Part shown: piece by piece, positions 1-11,582 of the stretch
How positions within the stretch are numbered: position 1 is the stretch's first letter
Layout: the number at the start of each line of letters is the position of its first letter
Origin: Anisus vortex
Lineage: Eukaryota; Mollusca; Gastropoda; Planorbidae
Direction of reading: 5' to 3'
DNA: 64,000 nucleotides
NCBI GenBank assembly: GCA_949126835.1
Contig: OX421507.1
Span: forward strand, 14,112,202 to 14,176,201
Program-made: the position numbers and the translations under genes
The notes under the pieces: generated by a model
Told to the model about the DNA's origin: nothing
The model's input: only the letters and a program-made list of their open reading frames with translations
The model's database searches: none

Positions 1-2026
1 AGACTTTGTTTGCTGATCAACTTTGTGATTTTCTGTTACATGCAGATTTTAACATTTACTTTTTTAAAAATGTCTTTATTGAACAATTACTTTTTTGAAA
101 GTTTAGTGAGCCAGTTTATGTAACCAGGTTGTGAGACCAGGTTGTAAGCATCAGTGAGCCCAAAAGAGACAACTACACAATCAGCATGTTACTGTGTACA
201 CACAGTCATATATATAGTATGTAGACTTCTTCCTCCTCTGCTATTCACAATGCACTTGTCAGTTTAAGAGAAAATTATCTTTTCAGTGCAGTGAAAGTGG
301 AAGGAAGCAAAATTTTGTATGATCGGCAATTACATAATTTTATATGTTGTGATACAACAAAATTGTTACTTTTTTTTTTAAGATGGATCAATCATCAAGT
401 TGTGTTTTTATACATTTATACAGAATTTTTAACATAGTTATTAGCCTTATACTTTTTTTCCAATGCTGCAGATGGTTGGTATACCCAGATATATTTGCTG
501 ACATTATTTTCAGAAATGTTAAGGTGGCTGGGCAAAGCACTGGCTACACAATCCCCTGATGTATTCTACTATACTAGGTCCATGGAATAATAGGGAATAG
601 CTCTTTCTAAAAAAATTTTTGTTGAAAACCTCTAGCCAGAGGATAAACTCATAAATGACTTTATCTTTGAAAATACTTTGTCTATGGTACATGTTGCTCT
701 ACAATTATGACAATATTCATATTTAATTTGCTTGATTGTAAGTGCAGCTTGCATGATTGAATGTTCAATCTGTGATTGTCTTTAGAGGGAAATTTTGCAT
801 ATAACCCGCATTAATGGAATGTGAATACAATATTTTCATACTGCTCAGTTAGAAAAAAATTATTTTAGTTTGCCACTGGCTTCATTAATTGATGTTTTTT
901 AAAATTTTAATCCCCACAAATAATGTTTGGTTTGTTTTGTCATCTGTTATATTTAAACATTTTGTTTAGTGTTCAAACTAGCTTTTTTTAAAAAAAAATC
1001 TGGCTAGAAATGATGTAAATAATTTGATAAAGAGGTGAGTTACCTGCAGTTTGTCTTGCCATGAGCTTCAAGAAAAACTGAGCAGTTGGCGCCATACATC
1101 CTGATATAAGTATCTACTAGTAAATTAAATGACCCAAGTAGCAATATTAATGTGACGGCAAGTTTGGCGTAAAACAAATTTTGGGTTGGCTCTTTTTTTA
1201 TACTTTTGTTTTATAATTATAAGTATTACTAGTACAGCAAAATATCTTTAATAGTTAAACTAAACTGATCTTTGCTTTGAAAAGGTTACTTTTATATGTC
1301 GTGTTATGGAAGCAGTTTGCAAGACTCAAAAGATTGTCTCATATATATGTACATGCGCATAGAACCTGCTCACCCATCCAATCCTCTGCCTCAGACCTCC
1401 TTCTTGTTCTTGAAAGGACATGTTGTTGTTTTTAGAGACACCACTACAACTAAGCTCCCCTTATTGGTCAGTAGGCCCTCCCTGTACCCCCCTCCCCGAG
1501 TACATTTTGTTTATATCCTTTCTTTGAAACTGTTTTTTGCCTGTCTCAAAGTAAACATTAATTTGGCAAGTGTCTCTGTATTTGATCCACATATAATTTT
1601 TTTACATTCTAATTTCATTTTTTTAAATTTATATAAACATTTTTTGTGTGTGTAAATTGTACTAATAATTTACTTTTTGTTCAAAATTGAAATCCCTCCC
1701 TTCTCACTGATTTTTACAACTAGATTTGCTATTTCATTGAAATACAATTATTTCTTGTTAGCATAAACTCTGTACGTATGTTGTTTTGCTAGTTCATTGC
1801 CCTCCTTTGTTGTTGGTATGTTAGTTATCCTTACACTATTGTCCAGGAAAATGAAGAATAAAATAAAGAAGACAAAAAAAAACAAGTTTTATTTATTCTC
1901 TCAATTTATGTTCAAATTTTTCACTCAATTAGAAACGTACATTGTTTATCACCCGATCTACCTCTTTGTCCCTTTTAATTCTACTTTTTCTTTCTTCATC
2001 ATCATCATCATTGCCCCTCACCCCAG
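1..2026. other. AT-rich spacer, no gene recognised
   Basis: I see no convincing exon, RNA gene or complete repeat here. A 119-codon open frame at 1296-1655 has no family resemblance and low-complexity composition. Confidence 0.5.
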
Positions 2027-2170
2027 CTGAGGTATGGGCAGCCAACCACAGATCAACCTCTGTCCTGAGCCATTCTTTCTAACTGGGTCCAGGTGTACCC
2101 CCATCTTTTCAGTACCTGCCTCAAGGTCGCGTCGTATTTCTTGGGCGGCCTTGTATTCAAACCTCTTTTC
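2027..2170 (-). mobile_element. LINE 3' coding relic
   Basis: Read on the minus strand, this stretch gives residues like WTQLERMAQDRG followed by a stop and then SVVG. This resembles the C-terminal tail (TWxxLERxAQDRxxWR) found after the reverse transcriptase in several non-LTR retrotransposons. Upstream in the same frame is RPPKKYDATLRQVL, also typical of that tail. It is short, has an in-frame stop, and is a dead 5'-truncated fragment. Family assignment is from memory of the motif only. Confidence 0.5.
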
Positions 2171-2284
2171 TTTCTTAATCTCCATATTTCTTTCTTCTAG
2201 TAGATATCATGTAGTGGTTCCCCCCACCCCGCTCACGCTGTTTCTTGTTTGTGGTTGATTGCTTTTGTCATTTCACTAGTGCTA

Positions 2285-2546
2285 GTATTTCCTCAAGTAT
2301 TTCCTCAAGTATTTCCTCAAGTATTTCCTCAAGTATTTCCTCAAGTATTTCCTCAAGTATTTCCTCAAGTATTTCCTCAAGTATTTCCTCAAGTATTTCC
2401 TCAAGTATTTCCTCAAGTATTTCCTCAAGTATTTTCTCAAGTATTTCCTCAAGTATTTCCTCAAGTATTTCCTCAAGTATTTCCTCAAGTATTTCCTTAA
2501 GTATTTCCTCAAGTATTTCCTCAAGTATTTCCTCAAGTATTTTCTT
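2285..2546. repeat. 12-bp tandem satellite, about 21 copies
   Basis: The unit TATTTCCTCAAG is repeated head to tail with only a few single-base changes (for example TATTTTCTCAAG near 2430 and TTTCCTTAAG near 2495). Because 12 is a multiple of 3 and the unit has no stop in several frames, it creates open frames on both strands encoding SISS, PQVF or LRKY repeats. These are by-products of the repeat, not genes. Confidence 0.97.
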
Positions 2547-3299
2547 GGTCTCTTTATTTTTTAAAAGCTATATCAAGTGGTTTAGTTAAAACAATTTATA
2601 TTAAATCTTAAGTTTATCAATAGCTGATCACTGATACTAATATAATTGATAAAAAGAATTAAATTCTGTTGTTTAATTGATTATTCCTTTATTTTTATAA
2701 TGCAATGAAAATATAAAAAAACGTACAAAAGATACCACCTGAAACAAACTCGCATAAACTATGCATGCATGTAGGAAGGAGATTTTTCTATACAAATAAT
2801 AAATAAAAGTATTTTTCCATCTCAATTGAAAATATAATTAGTCTAGTGGACCAAGTTGGAAAATTGAATATTGGATTTCAATTTATTTCTCAGATAAACA
2901 AACACACATTGGGTTATATAAATAAACTAGCCTTGTGTGATTCGGAGATTTTTTTTACTACTTTATATTATATATTCTAGTATTTTGCTTATGATGCTTG
3001 TAAGGGAAATATGTCTAAAATGTCCTGGGTCAGATTTACCTATGGCCAATAGGCCTACTCACATATAGTAGTGCATTTTCTTTTTAAAAAAAATTCGAAA
3101 ATTTTACATTGACACAGTTTTTAAAAGATTTGAAAAAACATCACAACTCTCAAAATCATTTGAATTAAAATCTTCATTGTACAGTGCAGTCAATTGCATG
3201 ATCCCTGATTGATTAAGCTTGTAAGATTCAAAATTAAAATTACTACAAGCTGTTTGTTTTAGATAGTAATTCAATCATGATGAACACACAGAAGACAAA
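2547..3299. other. AT-rich spacer
   Basis: Low-complexity A/T-rich DNA; nothing recognised on either strand. Confidence 0.5.
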
Positions 3300-3605
3300 T
3301 TCAAAGGAGTTTGCTCTTTCATGATCATTAATACGCTCTGCCTTTGTTTTTCTGAATCCAAAGCATCATACATAGCCCAGCCAACTTCATTCATTGGGGC
3401 AGCGAACATATCCCGGAGATTTTAAATCGCTACGAGCTGGCTATTCCATATAGTGTTTGAAGTTTCTGCTCTTGATTCATTCCACGACCAGTAGGAAGTT
3501 CACCAGATTTTAACATCTCAGACAATTTATTTGCTTCAATGTCACGAAGCATGTCTCTTCACTTGCAAGATGCACTTGCAATGCTGTATATGTTTTGAAC
3601 ATCCA
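3300..3605 (-). pseudogene. ZMYM1-like hAT transposase relic
   Basis: On the minus strand one frame reads approximately ASCKWRDMLRDIEANKLS and then SGELPTGRGMNQEQ. This matches the segment of ZMYM1-like hAT-derived proteins in which SCKRRD...GELxTGRGxNQE precedes the transposase core. Downstream the frame is broken by stops and the expected core (RWGSH-type motif) is decayed. It is a small immobile relic with no recognisable ends. The call rests on this one motif block. Confidence 0.5.
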
Positions 3606-6130
3606 GAAAAACAACAACACTGCAAATTAAATTATTACTCATTAAAATAGCAACAACAAGGTTTAGCTTAATAAATATAGGCTCATCAGTGCACATAGAC
3701 CAGCCCAACCATTTTACAAGAGTTTGAATTGTCCACCCATGTTTAATGCACCATCAAAACCTTCACCGTGAATTATTTGGGTAGAAAGATTTCTGCTTCA
3801 AGACGTAAGGTCGGTAGACCTACTTTATGTAGACGAAATGTGGTGGACTAAAAGTCTGTGGACGATTCGCTGTGATTCAAATACTTCTACACAAACAAAA
3901 ACAGAATATTCGGTCTGAGAGAATATGGGAGGTTTGTTTCAAGTTAAACTCAATATTATGTTGATAATATGATTGCCCTTATTTTACCTATGTACTATAT
4001 GGCTTATAATAAGTAAGAAAATTCTTCGTGGTTGATGTTAGTATAATATTTACTAAACACGGTTGTTTCTTTGTAGGTCGCCTAACCGGACTAAATTGCC
4101 GATTGGTTTGCGTCTTGGATTTTATGGGTACGCATGAGTGAAGAGCTTGTATTACATACTATGAACATTTGTCCCACTAACCAGGACTAAAACACCATTG
4201 GTTGATGACACGGTACTGAACTATGAAATGTGAAAACTAAAAAATAATGGTTTCAATGGCCCGCAGAATGAAATTATTATTTTTTTAATATTACAATGTA
4301 ATAAGGGTGTGCAACAGGCGACCTGCGGGCAACAAAACGGCTCGCCAAGCCTTTAAGTTGGCCCCCCGAAGAGCTTCTAACGCATCTGTAAAAAAAAAAG
4401 GCTACTGAACCGGATCTAAATACAAACATTTTAAGCACCAGTATCCGGGTGTAAGTAAAGAAACAAATGTCAACAATGGTACCTCGACATCAATATTGGT
4501 GAATCGGGCAGAAACAAATTAAAAAATTATGGGGCTTTATGACGCGTGTCTATTTTTTTTTTAGACTTTAAAATTGGCCCTCAACCCCCACTTCCACACA
4601 AACAAATGTCAAAGAATAATAATGCAAACGCGGATGTGATGTTACGTTACAGTGGCTTCTAACTAACCTTTCTAATACCATCTTTTGCCACCAGGGAGAG
4701 AAAACAAAGAAATATATTTCCAGATATTGACATTGGAATGTATTAACCAGGTCATTGAACCCGGAATGATTCAACGCCAGACATTGATACGGAAACCAAA
4801 GGGAAATGGCACGCATTAGGGAAAAAAACAACAACAACAAACTTTTCGTCGGTAGATCCCAGCCTAAATGGAATTTTTAAAAATCTAGATTCTAATAGCG
4901 ACATCAGCCATAAGATTGCTTGAAGATTTATATTCTATTTCGTTTTTTTTTTCTATAATGTTCAGATTTGTGCAGATTTCAATTGTAGAATCACTATAGG
5001 CACATACATACACACACATATATAAGTCTATATGTAATGTATAATAAAGTATGGAAAAGAAGACAAAGATAAACACGTTACTCATTTAATATTTTAATGC
5101 TTATAGACTATAGAGGCGTGACTGGAATCATTTTCCCCCGGGGGAAAAACTATAAAAACTAAAAAATTGGCGCCCCCGCCCCCTTTCCGTGAAATCAAAA
5201 TAATTTGTATTTTAGGTTGTAATAATATATATCTCACTTTGGCGCCCATTAATTTGGCGCCCATAACTTTACTGTACCCCCTGCCCCCTTCCCCCACCAG
5301 CCACGCCTCTGCTAGAAACAACAGTCTAGCTAGTAATTGGCCATGGAAGGGGAATTATGGGTTGACTGATATCAAATTGTCGACAGATTTTTCGTGCACT
5401 ACTATTTGGCTATTTAGATAAAGTAGGGTTATCGACCCTGTTTAATTTAAACACTAACAGGAAAACAACTGTATTTCGCACAAAATAAATTATAAAAAAC
5501 AACAACCAGTAAACAGTAGTTTTTTTTCAATAGCTTTATTTTTTTTTTTCAAGTTCTCAAAAAAATAATGAAATGTCGTCTTTTAAAACAGATATAAAGT
5601 AAACGTTGAGTTCGAACACGATATTGACTTGCATCATTGACGTAAAAAAGCTAACATAATGTAGGTCTATACATCTGTTAACTTTATACAATTTTCATCA
5701 GATTGTTATAAATGCTCAAAAGTAAAATTATCTAGTCTAGCTCTTCTTTTAATCATCGGTTTTGAAAACAAAAGAAGGTGTTTTGGAAGAGGTCGATAGT
5801 GGCCCATATGCCACTTTTAGCTTAGCCTAAGTTCTTTGCAACAATTAGGTATTGACTATAACATTATGGAAACAGTAAAAACAGCCGTTAATTAAAATTT
5901 GAAAATTAAAAACAGTGAACAGACTATTGTGTGTGTGTGTGTTATCTCGCTGGTTGGGAAGCGCTTGTATAGGCCTATTCGATAGTGGAATTTATATAAA
6001 CATTTTTTTTTGCAAATAGTACTAGCGTGAAGCGGATGGGGGGTTGGTGGAAGTCATTTAACTTTTTAGTCTGTGTCTGAATGCACCCTCCGCCTCTGTT
6101 ACCCCCTGTACCTCCAGTCAACCGTTGCTT
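3606..6130. other. Spacer upstream of the M13 gene
   Basis: AT-rich DNA with small open frames on both strands (for example 4568-4840 and 5094-5321 minus, 5167-5421 plus) that look like chance. A G/C-richer patch at about 5160-5310 repeats the phrase GGCGCCCAT, but I cannot assign it. No exon was recognised. Confidence 0.45.
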
Positions 6131-6138
6131 TAACCGAT

Positions 6139-6146
6139 ATAAATTC
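6139..6146 (+). promoter_or_regulatory. Possible TATA box of the M13 gene
   Basis: TATAAATT lies about 140 bases upstream of the first M13 ATG (6283), giving a plausible transcription start near 6168-6175. This is weak evidence: TATA-like words are common in this AT-rich window. Confidence 0.3.
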
Positions 6147-6282
6147 AGTGTCAGCCTGTTGTTAGCCTAAAGCGCAGCCAGTTAACCAGGGTTGGTGTTA
6201 CAATAAACGTTCTGTGCTAGATTTTACTTCAATCGCAATTCTATGAACGCATAAAAAAATCCCGCAAACACGCGAAATTTTC

Positions 6283-6348
6283 ATGGATAACGACAACCCG
6301 AGGACAATCTCTGCTTCTCTGTCGCCGCCGCAGCCGCTGCATAATCAG
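6283..6348 (+). CDS. M13 exon 1 (start codon, leader)
   Basis: The ATG at 6283 opens 22 codons rich in Ser and Pro (ends PLHNQ) followed by a donor CAG|GTAATG. It would be the cytosolic N terminus. Phase 0 at the end lets it join exon 2 in frame. The ATG that opens exon 2 could equally be the true start, with this exon as leader. Confidence 0.55.
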
Positions 6349-6525
6349 GTAATGGGGAGTTAAAATGGATTTTGAAAGCCGTGTTGTGGTGTGGACAGTG
6401 GTCAGTGTTGATCGCGCCATTCATTTTAGAAGTTTACCCGATCCGCCTGAGTAATAAATAAATAAAAAAAACACAATAATCGTTATTCAAAACAGAGTAG
6501 TAATTTCTCTCTTCCCTCAACCTAG

Positions 6526-6620
6526 ATGGCAGGCCAAGTATTTAAAGTCACCAATTTAAATGACAACGAGAACGCGGCCAACGGAGAGACACCTCACACA
6601 ATAGATGGCGTCTACAGAGG
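6526..6620 (+). CDS. M13 exon 2 (cytosolic leader)
   Basis: It lies between acceptor CCTAG|ATGGCAGG and donor AGAGG|GTAAGC. Only one frame is open and it gives 31 hydrophilic codons starting MAGQVFKVTNL and ending VYR plus two bases. That leaves phase 2, whereas the membrane-anchor frame of the next exon needs phase 1, so a base appears to have been gained or lost around this junction. Confidence 0.6.
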
Positions 6621-6899
6621 GTAAGCCTCTCCAATGGGGTCTTCCGTTTGTGGGGATCCTGTTTATGTCCTCTGCATACATGTATATATAAAGAGTCTAT
6701 ATATATTTAATGTGTTGGGCATCTCTAGTCCCTTACATCAGTGGATTCAAGACTTTATGATAGGTAGAGAACAAACTGTAATAATGAATGATGAATGGCT
6801 ATAAATTATCACCAAGAACTGTAAACTCAGGATTTCCACAAGAAACTGTTCTAGGCACCTTACTACTTATAATTCACATTATAACTAACTAAATGGGCG

Positions 6900-7005
6900 T
6901 ATCTATCTATTCATTTTCCCCTATCTATATATCTATTTATCTATCTATCTATCTATCTATCTATCAATCTATCTATCCATCTGTCTGTCTGTCTGTCTTT
7001 CTGTC
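6900..7005. repeat. TCTA / CTGT microsatellite
   Basis: TCTA repeats, partly imperfect, run into a short CTGT array. It lies in the intron between M13 exons 2 and 3. Confidence 0.9.
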
Positions 7006-7215
7006 CATCTGTGCATAGGGCCTACATACTACATACACATTTAAAAGACTTTATCAAAATTCAAAACTAGACTCAAACCACGGATACGCGTAAGACGGAA
7101 TAATCTTCCTAATAGAGAGGGGCGTCTGTAACATGTAAGATTAGATAATAAGTTTACGATGTCAACTAGAGGTCGGTAGATGTAGGTGTACATCCGTATC
7201 CAACAATTGTTTCAG

Positions 7216-7362
7216 GTGGCTTTGCAGCATGGCGCCAGAGGACAACACAGGAGAAATGTCTGTTGATTCTGTCTGGTTTACTTATACTGGTCGTTGTAGT
7301 CTTGGCCATTGTCGTGGCGGTGAAGGACTCACAGGTGAAGGAGCTCAAGATAGAAAACGAAA
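7216..7362 (+). CDS. M13 exon 3 (transmembrane anchor)
   Basis: After the acceptor TTTCAG, the third frame reads FAAWRQRTTQEKC and then about 22 hydrophobic residues (LLILSGLLILVVVVLAIVV), ending KELKIENE before a GTAAGC donor. Basic residues before the segment and charged residues after it fit a type II signal anchor as in neprilysin and ECE. The exon ends in phase 1. Confidence 0.75.
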
Positions 7363-7494
7363 GTAAGCTTATCATTTTGTCTGTTGTTGAGAACGCGATA
7401 AAATGGTCATAAAATGACATAATTATAGTAGGCCAAGTAGGCATGTGTCATACACATTTTCATTAAAGTAATTAAATATTATTTTGCTTTAGAC

Positions 7495-7620
7495 CATAGG
7501 TTCTCAACGGGGGCGATATCGCCCCCCAGGGGGCGGTGAATAGGTCTTGGGGGGCGCTGACGATCCCGGGGGCGTTAGGGGGGCGATGAAGGGCAAATGA
7601 GCGGTGCAAACCTTCTTTAA
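7495..7620 (+). mobile_element. Left end of hAT-like element (CATAGGTTCTCAAC type)
   Basis: It starts CATAGGTTCTCAACGGGGGC and continues with a G/C-rich, hairpin-prone block of alternating GGGGGC and GCCCCC runs. The same terminus occurs at 11583, 55348 (reverse) and 57237 (reverse), which defines a repeated element family. The transposase relic at 10320-11285 may be the remaining body of this copy. I could not find its right end. Confidence 0.6.
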
Positions 7621-7767
7621 ATATGTTAACAGATTTACACTTTAAATTTAAAAAAAATAAAGGACTTAATAATTATAACAGTAATATTTAGCTTGGTCAG
7701 TCAATAGCAGAACAGTCGATTAAAATTAATAGAAATGGTTGGAGAAGTACCCTAAACCCCGGTACAA

Positions 7768-7977
7768 ATGCTGCCAGAGGGCGAATCTCGCCTTATCGCG
7801 GAGGCTAAAATAGCAGCGAAGAAAAAAAAACACAGGCTGCCCCTGCCCAACTCCAACGGTCCTGCTTTCCAATGCCAGAGATGCGACAGTTTATCTCTCA
7901 AGGATAGGTCTCCACAGACACAGCTAATGCTGCGACACTGTCAAAATATAAAGGGCGCAAATAAAATTGTCTTCTGA
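7768..7977 (+). pseudogene. Possible LINE C-terminal zinc-knuckle relic
   Basis: A 69-codon open frame contains FQCQRC...LRHCQNIKGANK. It resembles the degenerate CxxC...H..C tail that follows RT in some invertebrate LINEs. There is no adjacent RT, and the key Cys/His spacing is incomplete. It may be chance. Confidence 0.25.
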
Positions 7978-7980
7978 TTT

Positions 7981-8095
7981 AGGGTTGTTAAACGAAAACC
8001 GGAATACCGATTTTTTGGGGAGGGGAAACCGAAATCCACTTTTAAACCGGTTTTATACAACCGAAAACCGGTTTTGAAGAAAAAACAGTTTTAAC
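7981..8095 (+). mobile_element. Terminus of AAACCGGTTT-rich hAT element
   Basis: TAGGGTTGTTAAACGAAAACC followed by repeated AAACCGG / CCGGTTTT. The same terminus bounds the elements at 20093-21034 and 53752-55712. No matching right end was found before the LINE that begins at 8397, so this copy is a fragment. Confidence 0.55.
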
Positions 8096-8396
8096 ATCAA
8101 TACTTCTGATGCTATGGAGCCAATGAATTGTAACGTAAAAGTTATTCAAAGTCGTATATGGGCTTAACCTAGATTTATTACTGTATTTACATTATTTTCC
8201 GAGAATGGCAAAAAGGATGGGGCGTTATATTGTGGATGAAATGTGACGTAGAACACAATTGCTGCTAAATAACTAACATACTGATTAGAAATAGGAATCG
8301 CGTTGATTTTTTAAAGTAGTGGATCGATTAAGTACTAATGGACCCTTCCTTAGCATCGTCATGTAAAGTCTGGAGCGAGCGTAAGCTAGCTACTTA

Positions 8397-9762
8397 ATAA
8401 TAATAATAATAATAATAACGGTGCTTATATAGCGCATATCCCGTTGGTGACAGTTCTATGCGCAGACGACAGTTACAGAATACAGACAGACAACGAAATA
8501 TGTAGTAATACGCTAATTCTGCTGACGAAATAGGTGAGTCTTCAGCCGGCTCCTGAAGGTGTCATAGCTAGGGCTCTGGCGAAGCTGTAGTGGGAGGTGA
8601 TTCCAAGCGGACGGTCCTGCGTAGGAAAATGAACGTTCGCCAGCGGACACTAGCCTCACACGAGGGATCCGCAGAGTAAGCGCGTCAGATGCCGAACGAA
8701 GTGGGCGGGACTGGGTGTAGAGCTCCATACAAGAGCGAAGATAATCCGGGGCGCAGTTATTCAGGCACCTATAACAGAGGGAAGCCAGCTTATATGAGAT
8801 CCGGTTGTTGATGGGTAGCCAGTGCAGAGATCGGAGCAGAGGATTGATATCATTTGACTTCTTCTTCTTGAGAACTAGTCGGGCTGCGCAGTTCTGGATA
8901 CGTTGGAGTCCTTGAAGGGAGAAGGCCGAGAGACCAGCCAAAAGCGAATTACAATAGTCCAAGCGGGAAAATAGGAGAGAGATGATGAGCTTAACACAAG
9001 CTTCCTTGGTGAGATAACGACGGATGGCGGCAATACGACGCAGATGGAAGAAGCAGATTTTGGTGAGGAAGGAGATGTGGGTTTGCATAGACAGCGTGGA
9101 GTCCAGATAGACGCCAAGGCTTTTGATAGTCGGGGAGAAAGGCACAGTTGCATCAGCCAGCTGAAGATCGGACGCAGTGAGGGACACGACCCTCTGTCTC
9201 GTACCGACGATAAGAGCTTCAGTCTTCTCACTGTTAAGCTTCAACTTGTTTTCCGTCATCCAGCTCTGGATGTCCAGGAAACAGATGGAGATGGAAGCAA
9301 GGAGCCTGTCGAAGTTCTCAGGCTCTGCACTGTTATACAGCTGGGTGTCATCGGCGAAAGAATGATATTTGAGGTTGTGGCGTTCGATGACAAAGGATAG
9401 GGGTTGAGTGTAAAGGGTGAAAAGAAGTGGACCAAGGACAGACCCCTGCGGCACACCATAGCAGACGTGAACAGGCTGGGAGAATAAGGACTCAGTCATA
9501 ACGGTCTGGGAGCGATTCTAAAGATAGTTCATGAACCAGGAGAGGGCGATGTCATGAATGCCAAATGTAGACCTGAGGCGATCAATTAGTCGGTGGTGGT
9601 CAATCGTATCGAAGGCAGCAGACAAATCAAGCTGCACAAGGGCAGAGACGAGACCTCTGTCTGAGGCGTTTAGGAGGTCAGTGGTGATCCGCAGAAGCGC
9701 TGTCTCAGTGCTGTGATGGTGGCGATACGCAGACTGGTGCGCGGGCATCAGCGAATGTAGTC
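8397..9762 (-). mobile_element. 5'-truncated L2/CR1-like LINE, copy 1
   Basis: The minus-strand frame from 9748 to 8513 encodes the C-terminal part of a non-LTR reverse transcriptase. It shows AFDTIDH (motif A), [13 protein letters not shown] (motif B), SFADDTQLY (catalytic motif C), and later LGVYLD, then the thumb/C-terminal region ending [14 protein letters not shown] and a stop. The endonuclease and the start of RT are missing. One in-frame TAG at 9515-9517, inside the usual YLxNRxQ segment, separates two parts of the same frame. The 3' UTR ends in a (TAA)n tail at 8397-8418 in plus orientation. Copy 2 at 45345-46167 differs by about nine bases over the shared 0.76 kb, so the family was recently active. 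Clade is inferred from motif style and the short microsatellite tail. Confidence 0.88.
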
Positions 9763-9879
9763 ATACATAAAAAAAAAGCCAGTGTCCGTCTCTGCATCGC
9801 TGAATGACCATTACTAAATGACACATAGTCTACCTGCGAGCGTGCGTCAAATAACTAGCGACCTATTCTGTGGGTGACA

Positions 9880-10310
9880 CTATTGTACCCATGGGTCTCA
9901 AAGACTGGCGTAGTGTGTAAACCGTCGATACGTTCCCGTTAAGAATACACCGGTGGGCGAACGCATGGGGGACAGCTCCCACAGCGGGTCCGAAACACAT
10001 TGCACTGCCGAGAGGATACGGGTTCTCGGTGGGGAGGAAACAATGGACCCTACAACCCCGTCTCGAGAACCACCCGGTGCCTGGATGTCTGTACCTGTAG
10101 TATAGGATTTGTGCTACCGGGTGACAGTGCAGTTATACGGGCGAGCCGCCACGATAATGATCCTTAGGGGAACCGCAGTGGGCAACCTAGCTGCGGAATC
10201 CTCACTGTTACACGGCACGCCACGCCTTTGGTGTCGTGGGGTGGCTCCAGCACGGACAGAGCTGAGCTCAAACCTATCGTTATGCCCTGGACAAAAGAGC
10301 CGTTTGGACT
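9880..10310. repeat. Dispersed G/C-rich repeat
   Basis: This block is clearly richer in G/C and CpG than its surroundings. Its first part (CATGGGTCTCAAAGACTGGC, then GTGTAAACC, GATACG, TTAAGAATACACCG) recurs in order at 41985-42160. It sits between a LINE and a hAT transposase relic. No coding meaning is evident. Confidence 0.55.
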
Positions 10311-10319
10311 CGTCCGTTT

Positions 10320-11285
10320 CTTTTTTAAAGAGACCTTTAACTCTGTCCATAGTGTAATTCACAGGCAACATTTAGTTGCTAAAAATCTCAGCGATCGTCT
10401 GCATCAGTTTCTTCGATATGTAATAACTGCAGTAAACAAAATCAGAAGCAATGCATTCAACGAGAGAGTGTTTAAACAACTGTGTATTGAGAATGACGAA
10501 GACTATAATCGTTTGCTGCTGGACGCTGGTTATCAAAAGGTGCCTGTTTGAAAAGATTTTATGGGGTCTTTGACTTAGTGTTGGAGTTTCTAAAGAGAAA
10601 ATGTTTTAAAAAAAGGAAAAACAATATCGCATATTTAACAGATTTATTCAATGAGTTCAATGAAATGAACATTCAATTGCTGGAGATGACCTCAATTTGA
10701 TCAAAACAAAAAGTGTCATTTCGGCATTTATGTAAAAACTTCAATTGATCAAACAAAACTTGGGACGTGGAGAATTTTATCAGTTTTCCAATCTTGCATC
10801 TGTAGAAAAAACTGAAGACATTCTCATTTATTGTGATCACCTCGACGCACTTACTAACGCTTTCCACGGTCGATTTCAAGACATTATTAACATAAAAATA
10901 CATGATTGGGTTTTGGACCTTTTTCTAATAGTAAAGAATTACAATCAGGCCTACCTACACAACTGCAAGTGGCATTGATTGAATTAGCAATTAATGAGTA
11001 ACTCAAATTGAAATTTGTAAGAAAAAGCTATCACGACTTTTGGCTGCAAAAACGAACATCAGTTTTTCCAGGACTGTAGGCTTTGGTAAAGCATTTATTT
11101 TTTATTGCATTTCCATTTTCCTATTGAGTAGAGCGAGGTTTTAGTGCTGTTACCACTTTGTTGTCCAAAAAAAAAAGAAGCAAGTTGCAAGTAGTGGAGC
11201 ATGGAGACTTGAGGCTTTAGCTAACCAAAATAGAACCTAATATTAACAACCTGCTGTCAACACACCAGGCGCAAGCTTCACACTA
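10320..11285 (+). pseudogene. SCAND3/ZBED5-like hAT transposase relic
   Basis: A 107-codon frame contains IHRQHLVAKNLSDRLH, then ITAVNKIRSNAFNERVF and CIENDEDYNRLLL. This is the conserved run before the RWLS motif in SCAND3/ZBED5-type hAT proteins. Past its stop the match continues in shifted frames: FNEMNIQLL, the LIKQNLGRGEFYQF block, DWVLD, and finally the C-terminal dimerisation region ending EPNINNLLSTHQAQASH. Several frameshifts and stops show it is inactive. The N-terminal BED finger and catalytic start are absent. It probably belongs to the element whose left end is at 7495. Confidence 0.8.
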
Positions 11286-11582
11286 AAACTCAGTTTTAAA
11301 ACCTCTTGTGTATATGTTTGTATATAAGTGTATTATCATTAGAAAAATTAAAACCATTCACAAAAAACTCTTCTTAACAATTGACTTTTACTTTAAAGCT
11401 CATCAAATAGGAATTAAATATATGCCACCATGCATACATTTTTTACTAAAACATTTACTAATAATATCCATAACAACATTAGCCTACACAAATTAAAAAT
11501 AATATTTTAAGCTTCGGACATTTATCAAGCTATACATATAAACAAATTTTAAAATGCACTACAACCATGCTACTATCTAAAT

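Noticed and set aside
1296..1655. 119-codon plus-strand frame
   Set aside because: No motif, no splice support, composition of ordinary spacer.
2245..2589. Open frames of 83-114 codons (SISS, PQVF, LRKY repeats) on both strands
   Set aside because: They are translations of the 12-bp satellite; no start context, no non-repeat coding sequence.
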